From Aerophototrophica crusticola (GTDB lineage: Bacteria > Pseudomonadota > Alphaproteobacteria > Azospirillales > Azospirillaceae), in contig MOEB01000013.1 of assembly GCA_001939945.1 (NCBI GenBank), positions 1-64,000 on the forward strand: a DNA stretch of 64,000 nt. Reading direction: 5' to 3'. Every line of letters starts with the position of its first letter. Position 1 is the stretch's first letter. Of this stretch, positions 17,053 to 27,682 are shown one piece after another. A program made the translations under genes and the position numbers. The notes under the pieces were generated by a model. It saw only the letters and a program-made list of their open reading frames with translations, was not told where the DNA came from and searched no databases.

Positions 17053-19044
17053 TCAATCCACCGCGGACTTGGCATCGACCAGCTTCACCGCGCCCTTGGG
17101 GATGCGGATGCTGTCGATGAAGTCCTGCATGGCCTGGGACGGCTTGGTGGTGAACTGGCTCACCACATACATCACCAGGAACGAGATCGGCAGGCCGAAG
17201 ATCGCGCCGGAGATGTTGTTGATGCCGCACAGGCGGGCGACGAAGCGGCCACGCTGCATGCCGCCGTCGGCCCAGAGCAGGCCGCCGGACAGGGTATGCA
17301 TGATGCCGTCCCGGATCTCCGCCGGGGCGGCGATCTTGGCGACCTCATAGGCCTTGGCGATGGCCGCGGCGCTGCCGAAGGTCTCCACGAAGCCGATGCC
17401 GCCCCACTCTGACCACACCAGATAGCCTGTCGTGACCAGGTAACCCACGGCCATGCCCCAGATGGCGCCGGCATTGGTCGTGCCCTTGTACCAGACACCC
17501 ATCACCAAGGCCGCGAACAGGCCGCCCGCGGCGATGGAGAAGGCCCAGGCCACCAGGAACAGGATGTCGGCCCCCGCACTTGCCGCGAACCACGCCGACA
17601 GCACCGCGATGGCCAGCAGCAGGACGCGGGACACGAGCATGCGGCGCTCGGTCGGGGCCTGCGGGTCGATCATGCGGTAGTAGACGTCGTGGGACAGGGC
17701 GTTGGCGATGGCCAGCAGCAGGCCGTCGGCGGTGGACAGCGCCGCCGCCAGGCCGCCCGCCGCCACTAGGCCGGCGATGACGTACGGCATGCCGGCGATC
17801 TCCGGCGTGGCCAGCACGATGGCGTCGTTGTTGATGCGGAACTCCGCGAGCTGAAGGATGCCGTCGGCATTGCCCTTCACGCCCGCGCACATCTTGAACA
17901 GCTCCGCCGCGTTGGCCGCGTCGCAGGCACCCACCAGCCCGATGGCCCCCCAGGTCTGCACCCATTGGGGCAGGGCGGAGATGGGCTGGTTCAGGACGTG
18001 CTGGTAGACCTCCAGCTTGGCGAAGGCCGCGTAGGCCGGCGCCGTGAAGTACAGCAGGAAGATGAAGAACAGCGACCAGGCCACGGACTGCCGCGCCTCA
18101 CGCACACTGGGCGTGGTGAAGTAGCGCATCAGGATGTGCGGCAGGGACGCCGTGCCGACCATCAGGCAGAAGGTCAGCGCGAAGAAGTTGACGGCCGAGT
18201 TCATGTTGAACTGGCCATTGGCCCCCACGAAGGCCGCCGTGTGGGCCTGGGCGATGCCCAGCTGTTGCTCCAGGACGGCGATCTGTTCCAGCGCCTGCCC
18301 GTACATGATCTGCGGCAGCGGGACGCCGGTCAGTTCAACCGACATCATGACGGCCGGGATCAGGTAGGCGATGATCAGGATGATGTACTGCGCCACCTGG
18401 GTCCAGGTGACGGCGCGCATGCCGCCCATCAGCGAGCAGACCAGGATGCCCAGCAGGCCGACGAAGCAGGCGACCTCGAAGGACAGGCCCAGGAACCGTT
18501 GGGTGATGGTGCCCACGCCCACGATCTGGGCCGTGACATACACGAAGCTGGCGGTGACCAGCACGGCCACGCCGATCAGCCGGGCCGTGTTGCCGCCATA
18601 GCGGGCGCCCAGGAAATCGGGGATGGTGTACTGGCCGAACTTGCGCAGGTACGGCGCCAGCAGGATGGCCACCAGCATGTAGCCGCCGGTCCAGCCCAGG
18701 ATGAAGGCGAGGCCGCCATAACCCAGGGTGTAGAGGGAGCCGGCCATGCCGATGAAGCTGGCCGCGGACATCCAGTCGGACCCGGTGGCCATGCCGTTGT
18801 AGATGGCGGGCACCCTTCGCCCCGCCACGTAATATTCGGACAGTTGTTGGGTGCGGCTGATGATGCCGATGAAGGCATAGACACCGATCGTCAGGAAGAC
18901 GAACAGGTAGCCGATGATCTTGTCCGGCACGCCCATCTGCTCCAGGATCGCCAGGATGATGACGAAGCCTGCGAAGCCGCCGGTGTAGTAGCCGTAGATC
19001 CTGCCCAGGTTGCTGAGGAAATCCGAAGACTGTTGTTGGGCCAT
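17053..19044 (-). CDS. Sodium:solute symporter, large subunit (VC_2705/ActP-like)
   Basis: 663 residues with about 13-14 transmembrane helices. The SSS-family signatures SEYYVAGRRVPAIYNGMATG and ATGSDWMSAASFIGMAG are followed by helices containing IPDFLGARYGG and ALSTADGLLLAIANALSHDV. It belongs to the group paired with a small DUF4212 subunit, which is encoded just upstream. Members import acetate or other short organic acids with sodium. The substrate is inferred from the subfamily. It ends at a strong terminator. Confidence 0.93.
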   Translation of the reverse strand: MAQQQSSDFLSNLGRIYGYYTGGFAGFVIILAILEQMGVPDKIIGYLFVFLTIGVYAFIGIISRTQQLSEYYVAGRRVPAIYNGMATGSDWMSAASFIGMAGSLYTLGYGGLAFILGWTGGYMLVAILLAPYLRKFGQYTIPDFLGARYGGNTARLIGVAVLVTASFVYVTAQIVGVGTITQRFLGLSFEVACFVGLLGILVCSLMGGMRAVTWTQVAQYIILIIAYLIPAVMMSVELTGVPLPQIMYGQALEQIAVLEQQLGIAQAHTAAFVGANGQFNMNSAVNFFALTFCLMVGTASLPHILMRYFTTPSVREARQSVAWSLFFIFLLYFTAPAYAAFAKLEVYQHVLNQPISALPQWVQTWGAIGLVGACDAANAAELFKMCAGVKGNADGILQLAEFRINNDAIVLATPEIAGMPYVIAGLVAAGGLAAALSTADGLLLAIANALSHDVYYRMIDPQAPTERRMLVSRVLLLAIAVLSAWFAASAGADILFLVAWAFSIAAGGLFAALVMGVWYKGTTNAGAIWGMAVGYLVTTGYLVWSEWGGIGFVETFGSAAAIAKAYEVAKIAAPAEIRDGIMHTLSGGLLWADGGMQRGRFVARLCGINNISGAIFGLPISFLVMYVVSQFTTKPSQAMQDFIDSIRIPKGAVKLVDAKSAVD

Positions 19045-19054
19045 GGTGTCCTCC

Positions 19055-19324
19055 TCAGTCCTCGGCCACGCCGAATTCCTCGTCGATGGCGTTCTGCTTC
19101 CGGGCGAACCAGAAGAGCGTCACGACGAAGATGATCAGCGAGCCCTGCGCCGCCATGTAGAAGCCGAGCGGGAAGCCCAGGATCTTGATGGTGTTCAGGG
19201 ACGGGGCGAACAGATGGATGAAAAGGCTCGAGAAGAACCAGATGGCGAAGACGGTCCACATGAGCGTGGATGTCTTCTTCCAATAGGCTTTCGCCTTCTC
19301 GGGCGTGATGGTCGTGTCCGACAC
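19055..19324 (-). CDS. DUF4212 small subunit of the sodium:solute symporter
   Basis: 89 residues with two transmembrane helices: KKTSTLMWTVFAIWFFSSLF and then the GFPLGFYMAAQGSLIIFVVT segment with FWFARKQN. This is the small partner of VC_2705-type SSS transporters. GTG 19324 is chosen because GGGAGG is six bases upstream; an earlier GTG (19345) has no such site. It lies 10 bp before the large subunit. Confidence 0.93.
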   Translation of the reverse strand: MSDTTITPEKAKAYWKKTSTLMWTVFAIWFFSSLFIHLFAPSLNTIKILGFPLGFYMAAQGSLIIFVVTLFWFARKQNAIDEEFGVAED

Positions 19325-19556
19325 TAAAGCCTCCCTCACTGCCACGATTTGGGGTTTTGAACAGCGCCTGGTCCGGGGCTGAAAGCTCTGCCCGGAAAAG
19401 TAGACCTGATCCCCTATTGCGCCCCGTTGGCCGGGACGTCATGCTTTCGCCCAATACAAAGGCGTAGCGGCTTGATAGGTTTGACTTCTGTAACATCGAC
19501 CGAAGTTCGTGGCAACATATCCGTATAGAAGCGGAAGTCACACAAGGGATGGGGAC

Positions 19557-20177
19557 ATGGGGCTGCTGACTTGGTTTGGTATTCGCAGTCGCAAAAAACT
19601 GGATACCCTCAGCAGTGTTGGGGTCTTCCTCTCTTCCCAGGCGGCTTATGCTGCACAGCGGTCGACGACCACTTATTGTGAAGTGAAGGCTGGTGTTAAC
19701 CGCAACAAGCTGTTCTCCGAGCCCGCCTTCCTGGAGGAGCTGGGCCGCTGCCGGTGGGAGGCGTTCGCCGCCGTGCTGGCCGACGCCATCCTGATCACGG
19801 AGACCAAGCTGCGCCCCTTGTCCGGGGACCCCGCCGGTGTCACCCGCCTGGGAAACCGGCTGGGGCGGCTTTATGGGGAGCGCCTGGCGGCGGAGCAGCG
19901 GCCCGCCCACCGCCCCGACGGCTGGGACGACCTGACCGGCACTTTCCTGGCCCGGCTGGCCGAGGCCCAGGCCAACCCGCCGAAGCCGCCGCATGAGATC
20001 GCGAACCATTCGGTGCGGGTGGTGATGGACACCCTGCCCATCCATGCCGAGCACCGCCGCCACGACCGGGAAGCCATCTCCGGCGGCGTGAAGTTCTACA
20101 TCCTGGCCCTGCACGAGGCCCTGGAGAAGGAGCTGGATGCCCAGGCGGTCATGGCCGACCTCGCCGCGGGCGGGTAG
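19557..20177 (+). CDS. Conserved hypothetical protein
   Basis: 206 residues starting MGLLTWFGIRSRKKLDTLSS and mostly helical, with the segment WEAFAAVLADAILITETKLR and a C-terminal helical part around HSVRVVMDTLPIHAEHRRHD. No signal peptide or membrane segment is evident. The start at 19557 has AAGGGATGGGG upstream. The first 60 bp have lower GC than the rest. No function can be given. Confidence 0.8.
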   Translation: MGLLTWFGIRSRKKLDTLSSVGVFLSSQAAYAAQRSTTTYCEVKAGVNRNKLFSEPAFLEELGRCRWEAFAAVLADAILITETKLRPLSGDPAGVTRLGNRLGRLYGERLAAEQRPAHRPDGWDDLTGTFLARLAEAQANPPKPPHEIANHSVRVVMDTLPIHAEHRRHDREAISGGVKFYILALHEALEKELDAQAVMADLAAGG

Positions 20178-20247
20178 GACATATCGCTTCCACCCGCGCT
20201 GGACCGTTGCAAGCCGCGGGCGTTTTGGGGCAGAGTGCGCCCCGCGT

Positions 20248-20323
20248 GGGCCTGTAGCTCAACGGTTAGAGCCGGCCGCTCATAACGGTCTGGTTGCAGG
20301 TTCGAATCCTGCCGGGCCCACCA
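20248..20323 (+). tRNA. ileX: tRNA-Ile2 (anticodon CAU, lysidine type)
   Basis: A full cloverleaf: acceptor GGGCCTG pairs with CGGGCCC, the anticodon loop is CTCATAA on a GGCCG/CGGTC stem, the T-arm is GCAGG-TTCGAAT-CCTGC, and CCA is encoded. The anticodon CAT could mean Met or Ile2. C4-G69 and C5-G68, the pairs read by TilS, and the overall likeness to bacterial Ile2 favour Ile. Automated tools may label it Met. Confidence 0.9.
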
Positions 20324-20333
20324 TCCCCCTGGT

Positions 20334-20786
20334 TCACCGTCCCCGCTTCGCCTCGTTCACGGCCTTGTCCAGCTCCTGCAGGTAGCGGGATTTGTCCTGC
20401 TTGCTCATGGGCGGGCCGCCGCCCTGGACGACGCCCATGTCGCGCAAATCCTGCATCAGGGCGCGGGCGGCCAGGGCGCTGCCGATGTTGGCCTGGGTGA
20501 AGGGGCGCCCGTTGGTGCCGATGACCTTGCTGCCCTTGTCCAGGCAGCGCTTGGCCAGCTGGATGTCGGCGGTCACGACGATGTCGCCGGGGCTGGTATG
20601 CTCCGCGATCCAGTTGTCCGCCGCGTCGAACCCGTCGGAGACGACGACGAGCTGCACCTTGCCCTCTGCGGGCACGCGCAAGGGGCCGTTGGAGACCAGG
20701 TAGACCTGAAGGCCGTAGCGCAGCGCCACCCGGAAGGTCTCTTCCTTCACCGGGCAGGCATCGGCGTCGATGTAGATGTCCAGCAT
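20334..20786 (-). CDS. YaiI/YqxD-family (DUF188) protein
   Basis: 150 residues with the NYN/PIN-like motif IDADACPVKEETFRVALRYG, then VSDGFDAADNWIAEH, and VTADIQLAKRCLDKG, which bear the acidic residues of a nuclease-like site. This is the conserved DUF188 family of unknown biochemical role. ATG 20786 begins just before the motif. It is convergent with the tRNA gene, 11 bp away. Confidence 0.93.
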   Translation of the reverse strand: MLDIYIDADACPVKEETFRVALRYGLQVYLVSNGPLRVPAEGKVQLVVVSDGFDAADNWIAEHTSPGDIVVTADIQLAKRCLDKGSKVIGTNGRPFTQANIGSALAARALMQDLRDMGVVQGGGPPMSKQDKSRYLQELDKAVNEAKRGR

Positions 20787-20946
20787 GGCGGCAGGGATAG
20801 GGCAGGCGAGGCCCCGGCGCAAGGGCCGGATACCGTCGGCCGTCCTTGCCATGCTCATCTTCTACCCTGGGCGGGGGCTTGCGGCAAGCCCCCGGCCCTG
20901 GTCTAGAAACACTGTCCCGTCACACCTTAGCGAAGGGACAGATGCC

Positions 20947-21360
20947 ATGCGCGCCAGCGAGATTTCCTATCCCACGCCGTTCTTCCACGGCACCAAAGCC
21001 GAGCTGCGGCCCGGCGACCTGATCGTGGCCGGTCGCCCCTCCAACTATGGCAAGCGCAACCCCGCCTCCTGGGTCTACATGGCGGCCGCGCTGGATGCCG
21101 CCATCTGGGGGGCGGAGCTGGCGGTGGGCGAGGGGCCGGGACGCATCTACCTGGTGGAACCCACCGGCCCCATCGAGGACGATCCCAACCTCACCGACAA
21201 GAAGTTCCCCGGCAACCCGACGCGGTCCTACCGCTCCCGCGAGCCGCTGCGGGTGGTGGCGGAGGTCACGGGATGGCAGGGGCACCCGCCCGAACGGTTG
21301 CAGGAGATGCGTGCCGCCCTGGAACGGCTGAGGGCCCAGGGGGTCGAGGCCATCGACTGA
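20947..21360 (+). CDS. arr: NAD(+)-rifampin ADP-ribosyltransferase
   Basis: 137 residues, near-complete Arr. PTPFFHGTKAELRPGDLIVA, SNYGKRNPASWVYMAAALDA, AIWGAELAVGEGPGRIYLVE, PTGPIEDDPNLTDKKFPGNP and TRSYRSREPLRVVAEVTGW all match the family core. Arr inactivates rifamycins by ADP-ribosylating the C23 hydroxyl with NAD. The histidine in FHGT and the Tyr/Asp region are retained, so it looks active. No mobile-element signs flank it. It is probably an intrinsic chromosomal gene. Confidence 0.95.
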   Translation: MRASEISYPTPFFHGTKAELRPGDLIVAGRPSNYGKRNPASWVYMAAALDAAIWGAELAVGEGPGRIYLVEPTGPIEDDPNLTDKKFPGNPTRSYRSREPLRVVAEVTGWQGHPPERLQEMRAALERLRAQGVEAID

Positions 21361-21415
21361 CGCCTTTTCCACCCCCGCGCCCACGGCTTCCCCGCCGTGG
21401 GCGTCTGGGGACGTG

Positions 21416-21907
21416 TCACCCCGTCAGCCGGTCGAAATCCTCCCCCGCCACGGCCATCAGGTCCACCGGTTCCGATTCGGCGCCCAGGGAACGGTAGAAG
21501 AGTTGGGCGCGGACATTGTCCCGGCGCACGTGCCAGGCCACCCAGCCGCCCCCTTCCTCCTTGGCGATGCGGGCCACGGCGGCCAGCAGGGCCCGGCCCA
21601 CGCCGCGGCGGCGGGACAGGGGCTCCACATACAGGTCTTCCAGCACCACCCCGCCCTGGGCGGTCTGGCTGTCATAGCCGCGGGTCAGCAGCGCGATGCC
21701 CGCGGGCCGGCCGCCCAGCTCCGCAATCAAGGGCTCGAAAAGTCGCTTGGGCCCGAACCCCTGGCGGCGCCAGGCAGCGGCGGTCAGCAGCGGTCGGTCC
21801 AGCCCGTGTTCCCCCGCCAGGGATGCCAGCAGGGCGGCGGCTACCTCCGCATCCTCGGGCCGCCCCGGCCGCACGGCCGGGGCGTCAGCGGGCGGCGGGG
21901 CGGCCAC
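21416..21907 (-). CDS. GNAT acetyltransferase
   Basis: 163 residues with a standard GNAT core: VVLEDLYVEPLSRRRGVGRA (acetyl-CoA loop RRRGVGRA) and the late motif NVRAQLFYRSLGAE. The substrate is unknown; the closest look is to diamine or amino-acid acetyltransferases. It starts six bases after the leuB stop, so it is probably cotranscribed with leuB. Confidence 0.88.
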   Translation of the reverse strand: MAAPPPADAPAVRPGRPEDAEVAAALLASLAGEHGLDRPLLTAAAWRRQGFGPKRLFEPLIAELGGRPAGIALLTRGYDSQTAQGGVVLEDLYVEPLSRRRGVGRALLAAVARIAKEEGGGWVAWHVRRDNVRAQLFYRSLGAESEPVDLMAVAGEDFDRLTG

Positions 21908-21913
21908 GGGGCC

Positions 21914-23038
<1,125 letters not shown>

Positions 23039-23163
23039 CAGATCATTCCCGTTCGTTCTGTCTCGCGCCCCGCAGCCGGGCGCCCCGCGTCCATGTAAAC
23101 CAGCCCCCGGCTCCTTGGCAAAAGCCCAAGGGGCGCTGGGTCAATCCGCCGTCCCCCGGCCGG

Positions 23164-23778
23164 TCAGGAGGCCCAGAGCCAAGGCTGGCCCAGCTTCTGC
23201 CGCGACTCGTAATCGTCGATGGCCGGGGCGTCCCGCAGGGTCAGGCCGATGTCGTCCCAGCCGTTCAGCAGGCACTGGCGGCGGAACGGCTCCACCTCGA
23301 AGGGGATGCGCTCCCCGTCCGGGGTCTGGATGGCCTGGCTCTCCAGATCCACGGTGAAGGTGGCGTTGGCGCCGTTGTCGGCGGCGGCCATCAGCCGGTC
23401 CACCACCTCCTTGGGCAGGACGATGGGCAGGATGCCGTTCTTGAAGCAGTTGTTGAAGAAGATGTCGGCGAAGCTGGGGGCGATCACACAGCGGATGCCG
23501 CTGTCCAGCAGGGCCCAGGGCGCATGCTCACGCGACGAGCCGCAGCCGAAATTCTCCCCCGCCACCAGGATCTTGGCGTCACGATAGGCGGGCTGGTTAA
23601 GCACGAAGTCCGGCTTCTCGCTGCCATCCTCGTTGAAGCGCAGGGCGGCGAACAGCCCGGCGCCCAGGCCGGTGCGCTTGATGGTCTTCAGGTACCGGGC
23701 CGGGATGATCATGTCCGTGTCGACGTTCATCAGGCGCAGCGGCGCCGCGACCCCGGTCAGTTGGGTGAACTTGTCCAT
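23164..23778 (-). CDS. leuD: 3-isopropylmalate dehydratase small subunit
   Basis: 204 residues starting [40 protein letters not shown] and [17 protein letters not shown] are the swivel-domain signatures. LeuD works with LeuC to isomerise 2- to 3-isopropylmalate. leuC is not upstream in this window; the next gene in that direction is an unrelated solute-binding protein. ATG 23778 gives the family length. Confidence 0.97.
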   Translation of the reverse strand: MDKFTQLTGVAAPLRLMNVDTDMIIPARYLKTIKRTGLGAGLFAALRFNEDGSEKPDFVLNQPAYRDAKILVAGENFGCGSSREHAPWALLDSGIRCVIAPSFADIFFNNCFKNGILPIVLPKEVVDRLMAAADNGANATFTVDLESQAIQTPDGERIPFEVEPFRRQCLLNGWDDIGLTLRDAPAIDDYESRQKLGQPWLWAS

Positions 23779-23906
23779 AAGCAGATCCCGGTCATAAGGC
23801 GGTTCGGGTGGTTTTGTGCCATGTGCGTGCTTTGCGGCGCAACATAGGAACGCCGCTGGGCTGCCTTGCGCAAGACAAGGACCCGCGCCGGGCAAGGCCG
23901 CACCAG

Positions 23907-24716
23907 CTATTCCAGCCCTTCGGCCCGGGCCAGCCGGGCGCTGGTGCCGTCGGCCTCCATGGCCGAAAGCGCCGCGTCGAAGCGGGCCACCAGCTCCGCC
24001 GCCACGCTGGCACGGCTGAACAGCATGTGGGCCGTGTTGCCCTCCAGCCGCACGGGGTGGATGTCCACCGCGTCGTCCAGGCCCAGGCGCGGCATCAGGC
24101 GGCGCGCCACCTCATACCCGTCGACATAGCCATCCAGCCGCCCGCGTGCCAGCATGGTCAAGGCGCTCTCGCTGTTGGGGACGCCCACGATCCGCCCGGC
24201 CACCCGCGGGTCCCCCACGAAGCGGTCGATCTCCTCGCTGTGGCGGGCCCCGGCGATGACGCCCAGGCGGAAACCCTGTCCCGCCAGGTCGGCCAACCGT
24301 GTCGCGGGGAAGCGGTCGGCCTCCCCCTTGCGCACCAGCAGGACGTTCAGCCCGCTGCGCAAGGGGCGGGAGAAGCGGCCCATGGCCTGGCGCTCCGCCG
24401 TCACCCCAAGTCCGGCGACGGCGTCGATCAAGCCCTCCTGCACCAACACCAGGCTGCGCCTGCGCGGAACCTGCTCCCAGGTCACGGAACATCCGGCCCG
24501 GCGGGCGGCCTCCGTCACCAGGGCGTGGTCGATGCCGCGCATCCGGCCGTCCTCGTCCAAGTAATGGTAGGGTTCCCAGGGCCACCAGGCGAAGCGTAGG
24601 GCGCAGTCGGCCGCCTCGGCCGGCAGCACGGCGAGCAGCAGCAGGGCGAACGCCAGCGCGACGCCCTGGGCCGGGTTCCGGGATGCTCTCAATGGTTTTC
24701 GGGCCGAACCGATCAT
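23907..24716 (-). CDS. Periplasmic amino-acid-type solute-binding protein
   Basis: 269 residues with a signal peptide ([18 protein letters not shown]) and a family-3 solute-binding fold: [20 protein letters not shown], then [15 protein letters not shown] and [20 protein letters not shown]. No permease or ATPase gene is adjacent, so it may be an orphan binding protein. Ligand unknown. Confidence 0.85.
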   Translation of the reverse strand: MIGSARKPLRASRNPAQGVALAFALLLLAVLPAEAADCALRFAWWPWEPYHYLDEDGRMRGIDHALVTEAARRAGCSVTWEQVPRRRSLVLVQEGLIDAVAGLGVTAERQAMGRFSRPLRSGLNVLLVRKGEADRFPATRLADLAGQGFRLGVIAGARHSEEIDRFVGDPRVAGRIVGVPNSESALTMLARGRLDGYVDGYEVARRLMPRLGLDDAVDIHPVRLEGNTAHMLFSRASVAAELVARFDAALSAMEADGTSARLARAEGLE

Positions 24717-24896
24717 GCCCGGACCATGCCCCGCGAAAGGGGTATTCGCCAGGGATAAAGGTGTTGAACCCTATGTTCGTGTGCAAAACCCCCTTGCCGT
24801 TGCGCCGCCGACACGGCAGCCGCGCCGCGGCCCGCCTTGCCCCGGCGGGGCCTGTCGGCTAGGAAAGGGACCCCTCCGTCCGGACTTGCCCCCGCC

Positions 24897-26015
24897 ATGA
24901 CCGAAGGCCCGCTCGCCCTCTACCGCGCCCGCCGGGGCACCGGCACGCTGAAGGCCGACCCGGCGCAGGAACTGGCGGCCGAGAAGCTGCAAAGCCTGTG
25001 GCACGCCCTGCTGGACTACCGCCCCGCCACGGGCCAGACCGGCTGGCGCGCCCGCTTCGGCCTGGCCCGCCGGCCCGACCCCGCCCCCCAGGGGCTGTAC
25101 GTCTATGGCGACGTGGGCCGCGGCAAGTCCATGATCATGGACCTGTTCTATGAGACGGCGCCGGTGGAGAAGAAACGCCGGGTCCATTTCCACGCCTTCA
25201 TGCTGGAGGTACACCAGCGGCTGCACGACCTCCGCCAGTCCGGCGACGCCAAGCCGGGGGAAGAGCTGCCCACCCTGGCCAAGGCCCTGGCGGGGGAGGC
25301 CTGGCTGCTCTGCTTCGACGAGTTCCATGTGGTGAACATCGCCGACGCCATGATCCTGGGCCGCCTGTTCACCGCCCTGTTCGAGCAGGGCGTGGTGGTG
25401 GTGGCCACCAGCAACTGGGCGCCGGATGACCTCTACAAGGACGGGCTGAACCGGCAGCTCTTCCTGCCCTTCATCGCCTTGTTGAAGGAAAAGCTGGACG
25501 TGCTGCACCTGGCCGGGGCGCGCGACTACCGCTTGGCCCGGCTGATGGGGGCCAAGGTCTACCACTACCCGCTGGGGCCCCAGTCCGCTGCCGCCTTGGC
25601 CCTGGCCTTCGCCGAGCTGACCGGCGACCATCCGGCCAAGCCCTGCCACCTCACCGTGTCAGGCCGCCGGGTAGAGGTGCCCAAGGCCGCCCGGGGTGTC
25701 GCCTGGTTCAATTTCCAGGACCTCTGCGCCAAGCCGCTGGGCGCCGGCGACTACCTCTCCATCGCCACCCACTTCCACACGGTGCTGGTGGAGGGGGTGC
25801 CGCGGCTGAAGGCCGACCAGCGGAACGAGGCCAAGCGCTTCATGACCCTGGTGGACGCCCTGTACGAGCACAAGGTGAAGCTCATCCTCTCCGCCGACGC
25901 CGCCCCCGACCGCCTCTACGCCGAGGGCCAGCACGCTTTCGAGTTCCAACGCACCGTCAGCCGCCTGATGGAGATGCAGTCGGAGACGTACCTGGGGGCG
26001 GAGCATTTGACCTGA
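24897..26015 (+). CDS. zapE: Cell division protein ZapE (AFG1-like ATPase)
   Basis: 372 residues. Walker A GDVGRGKS follows GLYVYG, Walker B is LLCFDEFHV, and sensor-type ATSNWAPDDLYKDGLNRQLF and the C-terminal AEGQHAFEFQRTVSRLMEMQ fit the AFG1/ZapE family. ZapE binds FtsZ and helps Z-ring constriction under stress. ATG 24897 is chosen; an earlier in-frame start (24837) adds residues without similarity. In many alphaproteobacteria this gene sits next to mdh; here about 8.9 kb intervenes. Confidence 0.94.
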   Translation: MTEGPLALYRARRGTGTLKADPAQELAAEKLQSLWHALLDYRPATGQTGWRARFGLARRPDPAPQGLYVYGDVGRGKSMIMDLFYETAPVEKKRRVHFHAFMLEVHQRLHDLRQSGDAKPGEELPTLAKALAGEAWLLCFDEFHVVNIADAMILGRLFTALFEQGVVVVATSNWAPDDLYKDGLNRQLFLPFIALLKEKLDVLHLAGARDYRLARLMGAKVYHYPLGPQSAAALALAFAELTGDHPAKPCHLTVSGRRVEVPKAARGVAWFNFQDLCAKPLGAGDYLSIATHFHTVLVEGVPRLKADQRNEAKRFMTLVDALYEHKVKLILSADAAPDRLYAEGQHAFEFQRTVSRLMEMQSETYLGAEHLT

Positions 26016-26050
26016 TACCCGCCGCCGTTGATCGTGACGGATTAACGGCC

Positions 26051-26170
26051 CCTCAGGCGCCCCCGGCTCGGGGGGCCGGGGCAGGCTCGCGCCGCCATCC
26101 GGCGGCTTGGCTCACGCGGGCCCATACTTTGTTTGAGGGGGCCCGCGGGCCGGCAGTCGCCGGCCTCCAA
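26051..26170. repeat. Modular repeat with GCCCATACTTTGTTTGAGGG
   Basis: It carries CTCAGGCGCC, GGCTTGGCTCACGCGGGCCC, ATACTTTGTTTGAGGGGG and a CCGGC-AGTCG-CCGGC hairpin. A further CTCAGGCGC lies at about 26198. The centre matches 9060-9150; the edges match 15099-15172. Confidence 0.75.
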
Positions 26171-26217
26171 GCGCATGAGTCAGAAACTCAGGCGCTTGGT
26201 GTAAGGCGCCGGACGCC

Positions 26218-27615
26218 TCACGGCTGCAACACCAGGCTGCTCCGGTCATGCCCGGCGAGGATGCGCACCGGCTGGCCGGCGGTCACGGGCAGGGGCTTCT
26301 CGAAGGTGTGCAGGATCTGCTTCCAGCCGCCGGTCTTGCCCGGCGGGTTCTCATAGGTCGCCCCGAACCCTAGATCGATCCGCAGCCATTGCAGGATGCC
26401 CACCGCCTCCCCGTCCGCCGCGGCGCGGAATTCCACCGGGGCCAGGGTCGGGGGGTGGTGGGGGTGGGTCAGGTCCAGGGACAGCAGGGTCACCACGGGG
26501 GACAGGGCCTGCCAGGCCAGCCCGTCCACGATCAGCCGCGGCGCCGACAGTTTCTGGTAGGCGGACAGGTCGAAGCCGCAGGCGCTGCCGACGAGGCTCT
26601 GCCGCGCCAGATCCTCACCCCCGACAAGACACCCCACCGCCGCCACCGCCCGGGGCAGGATGGTGGCGCCCGGTTTCAGCAGCCTGGCGTGCGCGTCCTC
26701 GAAGGTGGGCAGGATGCCCTCGGTCAGCAGGTCGCTGCTGATGATCTCCGACACCAGGATGTCCGCCGGGACGGGCAGGTCGGTGCCCACCGCCATCTGT
26801 TGGGACAGCTTCTCCACCAGCCGCACACGCTTGCCCAGCGGGTTGGCGGCCAGCACTTCCCGCGCCGCGGCGGCCACCATGGGCTCGCCTTCGCAGGCCA
26901 CCACCGTGCCGGCACCGCCCCGGGCCGCCATCAGGGACAGCAGGCCGCTGCCCGCCCCGATGTCCAGCACCACGGCATCCTGCCCGTGGGCCGCGACGGC
27001 GGCGCGGATGGCGGTGTCGAACGCCTCGTTCCGGGCCGTGTCGTTCACCATCGGCACGTGCCAGAAGGGCACCTTGGCGGACACGCAGCGCCGGGCCAAG
27101 TGGGCGAAGACGGGTGCCTCCGGCCAGCGCCGGGCGGCGTCCAGGCAAAGGGCGTGGGCCTCCCCATGGCGACCGCGGTCGAACAGCAGCATGGCCAGGT
27201 CGGCGGTGGGGGCCGGGCTTTCCGGCAGGGCCGCGGCGGCGGCGCGCAATCGCGCCTCGGCCTCCTCCGGCCGGCCAAGATGGGCCAGCGCCCGGCCGGA
27301 CTCCAGCAGGGCCACCGGGTGCTTGGGCGACAGTGCCAGCAGCGCGTTCCAGTCGGCCATGGCATCGCCATGCCGCCCCGCCTGCCAAGCCATGTTGGCC
27401 GTGATGGGCAGCAGGTCGGTGACCCGATAGCCCTTCCCCACGATGGCGCGGTACAGCCGCTCCGCCCCGCCCAGGTCGCCCTTCTCATGCAGCCCCATGG
27501 CCTGCGCCAGAAGCGACCGGCACAGGGACTGGTCCGCCTCCTCCAGGACGCTGTCCAGGCGGAAGGGTTCGGCATCGCCGGATGTCCCGGTTTTCGGATA
27601 TTCGCCTTCTGCCAT
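26218..27615 (-). CDS. TPR-domain protein fused to a PRMT-like methyltransferase
   Basis: 465 residues. Residues 30-165 are TPR-like helices (GRHGDAMADWNALLALSPKH; GRPEEAEARL). A class-I SAM methyltransferase follows, with motif I VLDIGAGSGLLSLMAARGG at 216-234, an acidic ribose-binding residue in ACEGE, and a double-E loop SEIISSDLLTEG (289-300) with Glu290 and Glu299. The loop and the ILPTFEDAHARLLKPGATIL segment after it are those of protein arginine methyltransferases, closest to PRMT7. A canonical THW loop is not evident. Substrate and activity are unproven. Confidence 0.85.
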   Translation of the reverse strand: MAEGEYPKTGTSGDAEPFRLDSVLEEADQSLCRSLLAQAMGLHEKGDLGGAERLYRAIVGKGYRVTDLLPITANMAWQAGRHGDAMADWNALLALSPKHPVALLESGRALAHLGRPEEAEARLRAAAAALPESPAPTADLAMLLFDRGRHGEAHALCLDAARRWPEAPVFAHLARRCVSAKVPFWHVPMVNDTARNEAFDTAIRAAVAAHGQDAVVLDIGAGSGLLSLMAARGGAGTVVACEGEPMVAAAAREVLAANPLGKRVRLVEKLSQQMAVGTDLPVPADILVSEIISSDLLTEGILPTFEDAHARLLKPGATILPRAVAAVGCLVGGEDLARQSLVGSACGFDLSAYQKLSAPRLIVDGLAWQALSPVVTLLSLDLTHPHHPPTLAPVEFRAAADGEAVGILQWLRIDLGFGATYENPPGKTGGWKQILHTFEKPLPVTAGQPVRILAGHDRSSLVLQP

Positions 27616-27682
27616 CAGGTGCGCGGCCCCCGGTCAATCCTTCCTGCCATAGCAGAAAAACCGGGCCGGGGGCAAAGCACCC

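Noticed and set aside
17053-19324. A symporter fused with its small subunit by frameshift
   Set aside because: The small subunit has its own stop and ribosome binding site, and a 10-bp gap separates the two genes, as in other two-subunit members.
20248-20323. tRNA-Met reading of the CAU tRNA
   Set aside because: C4-G69 and C5-G68, the TilS recognition pairs, favour Ile2; elongator Met usually lacks both.
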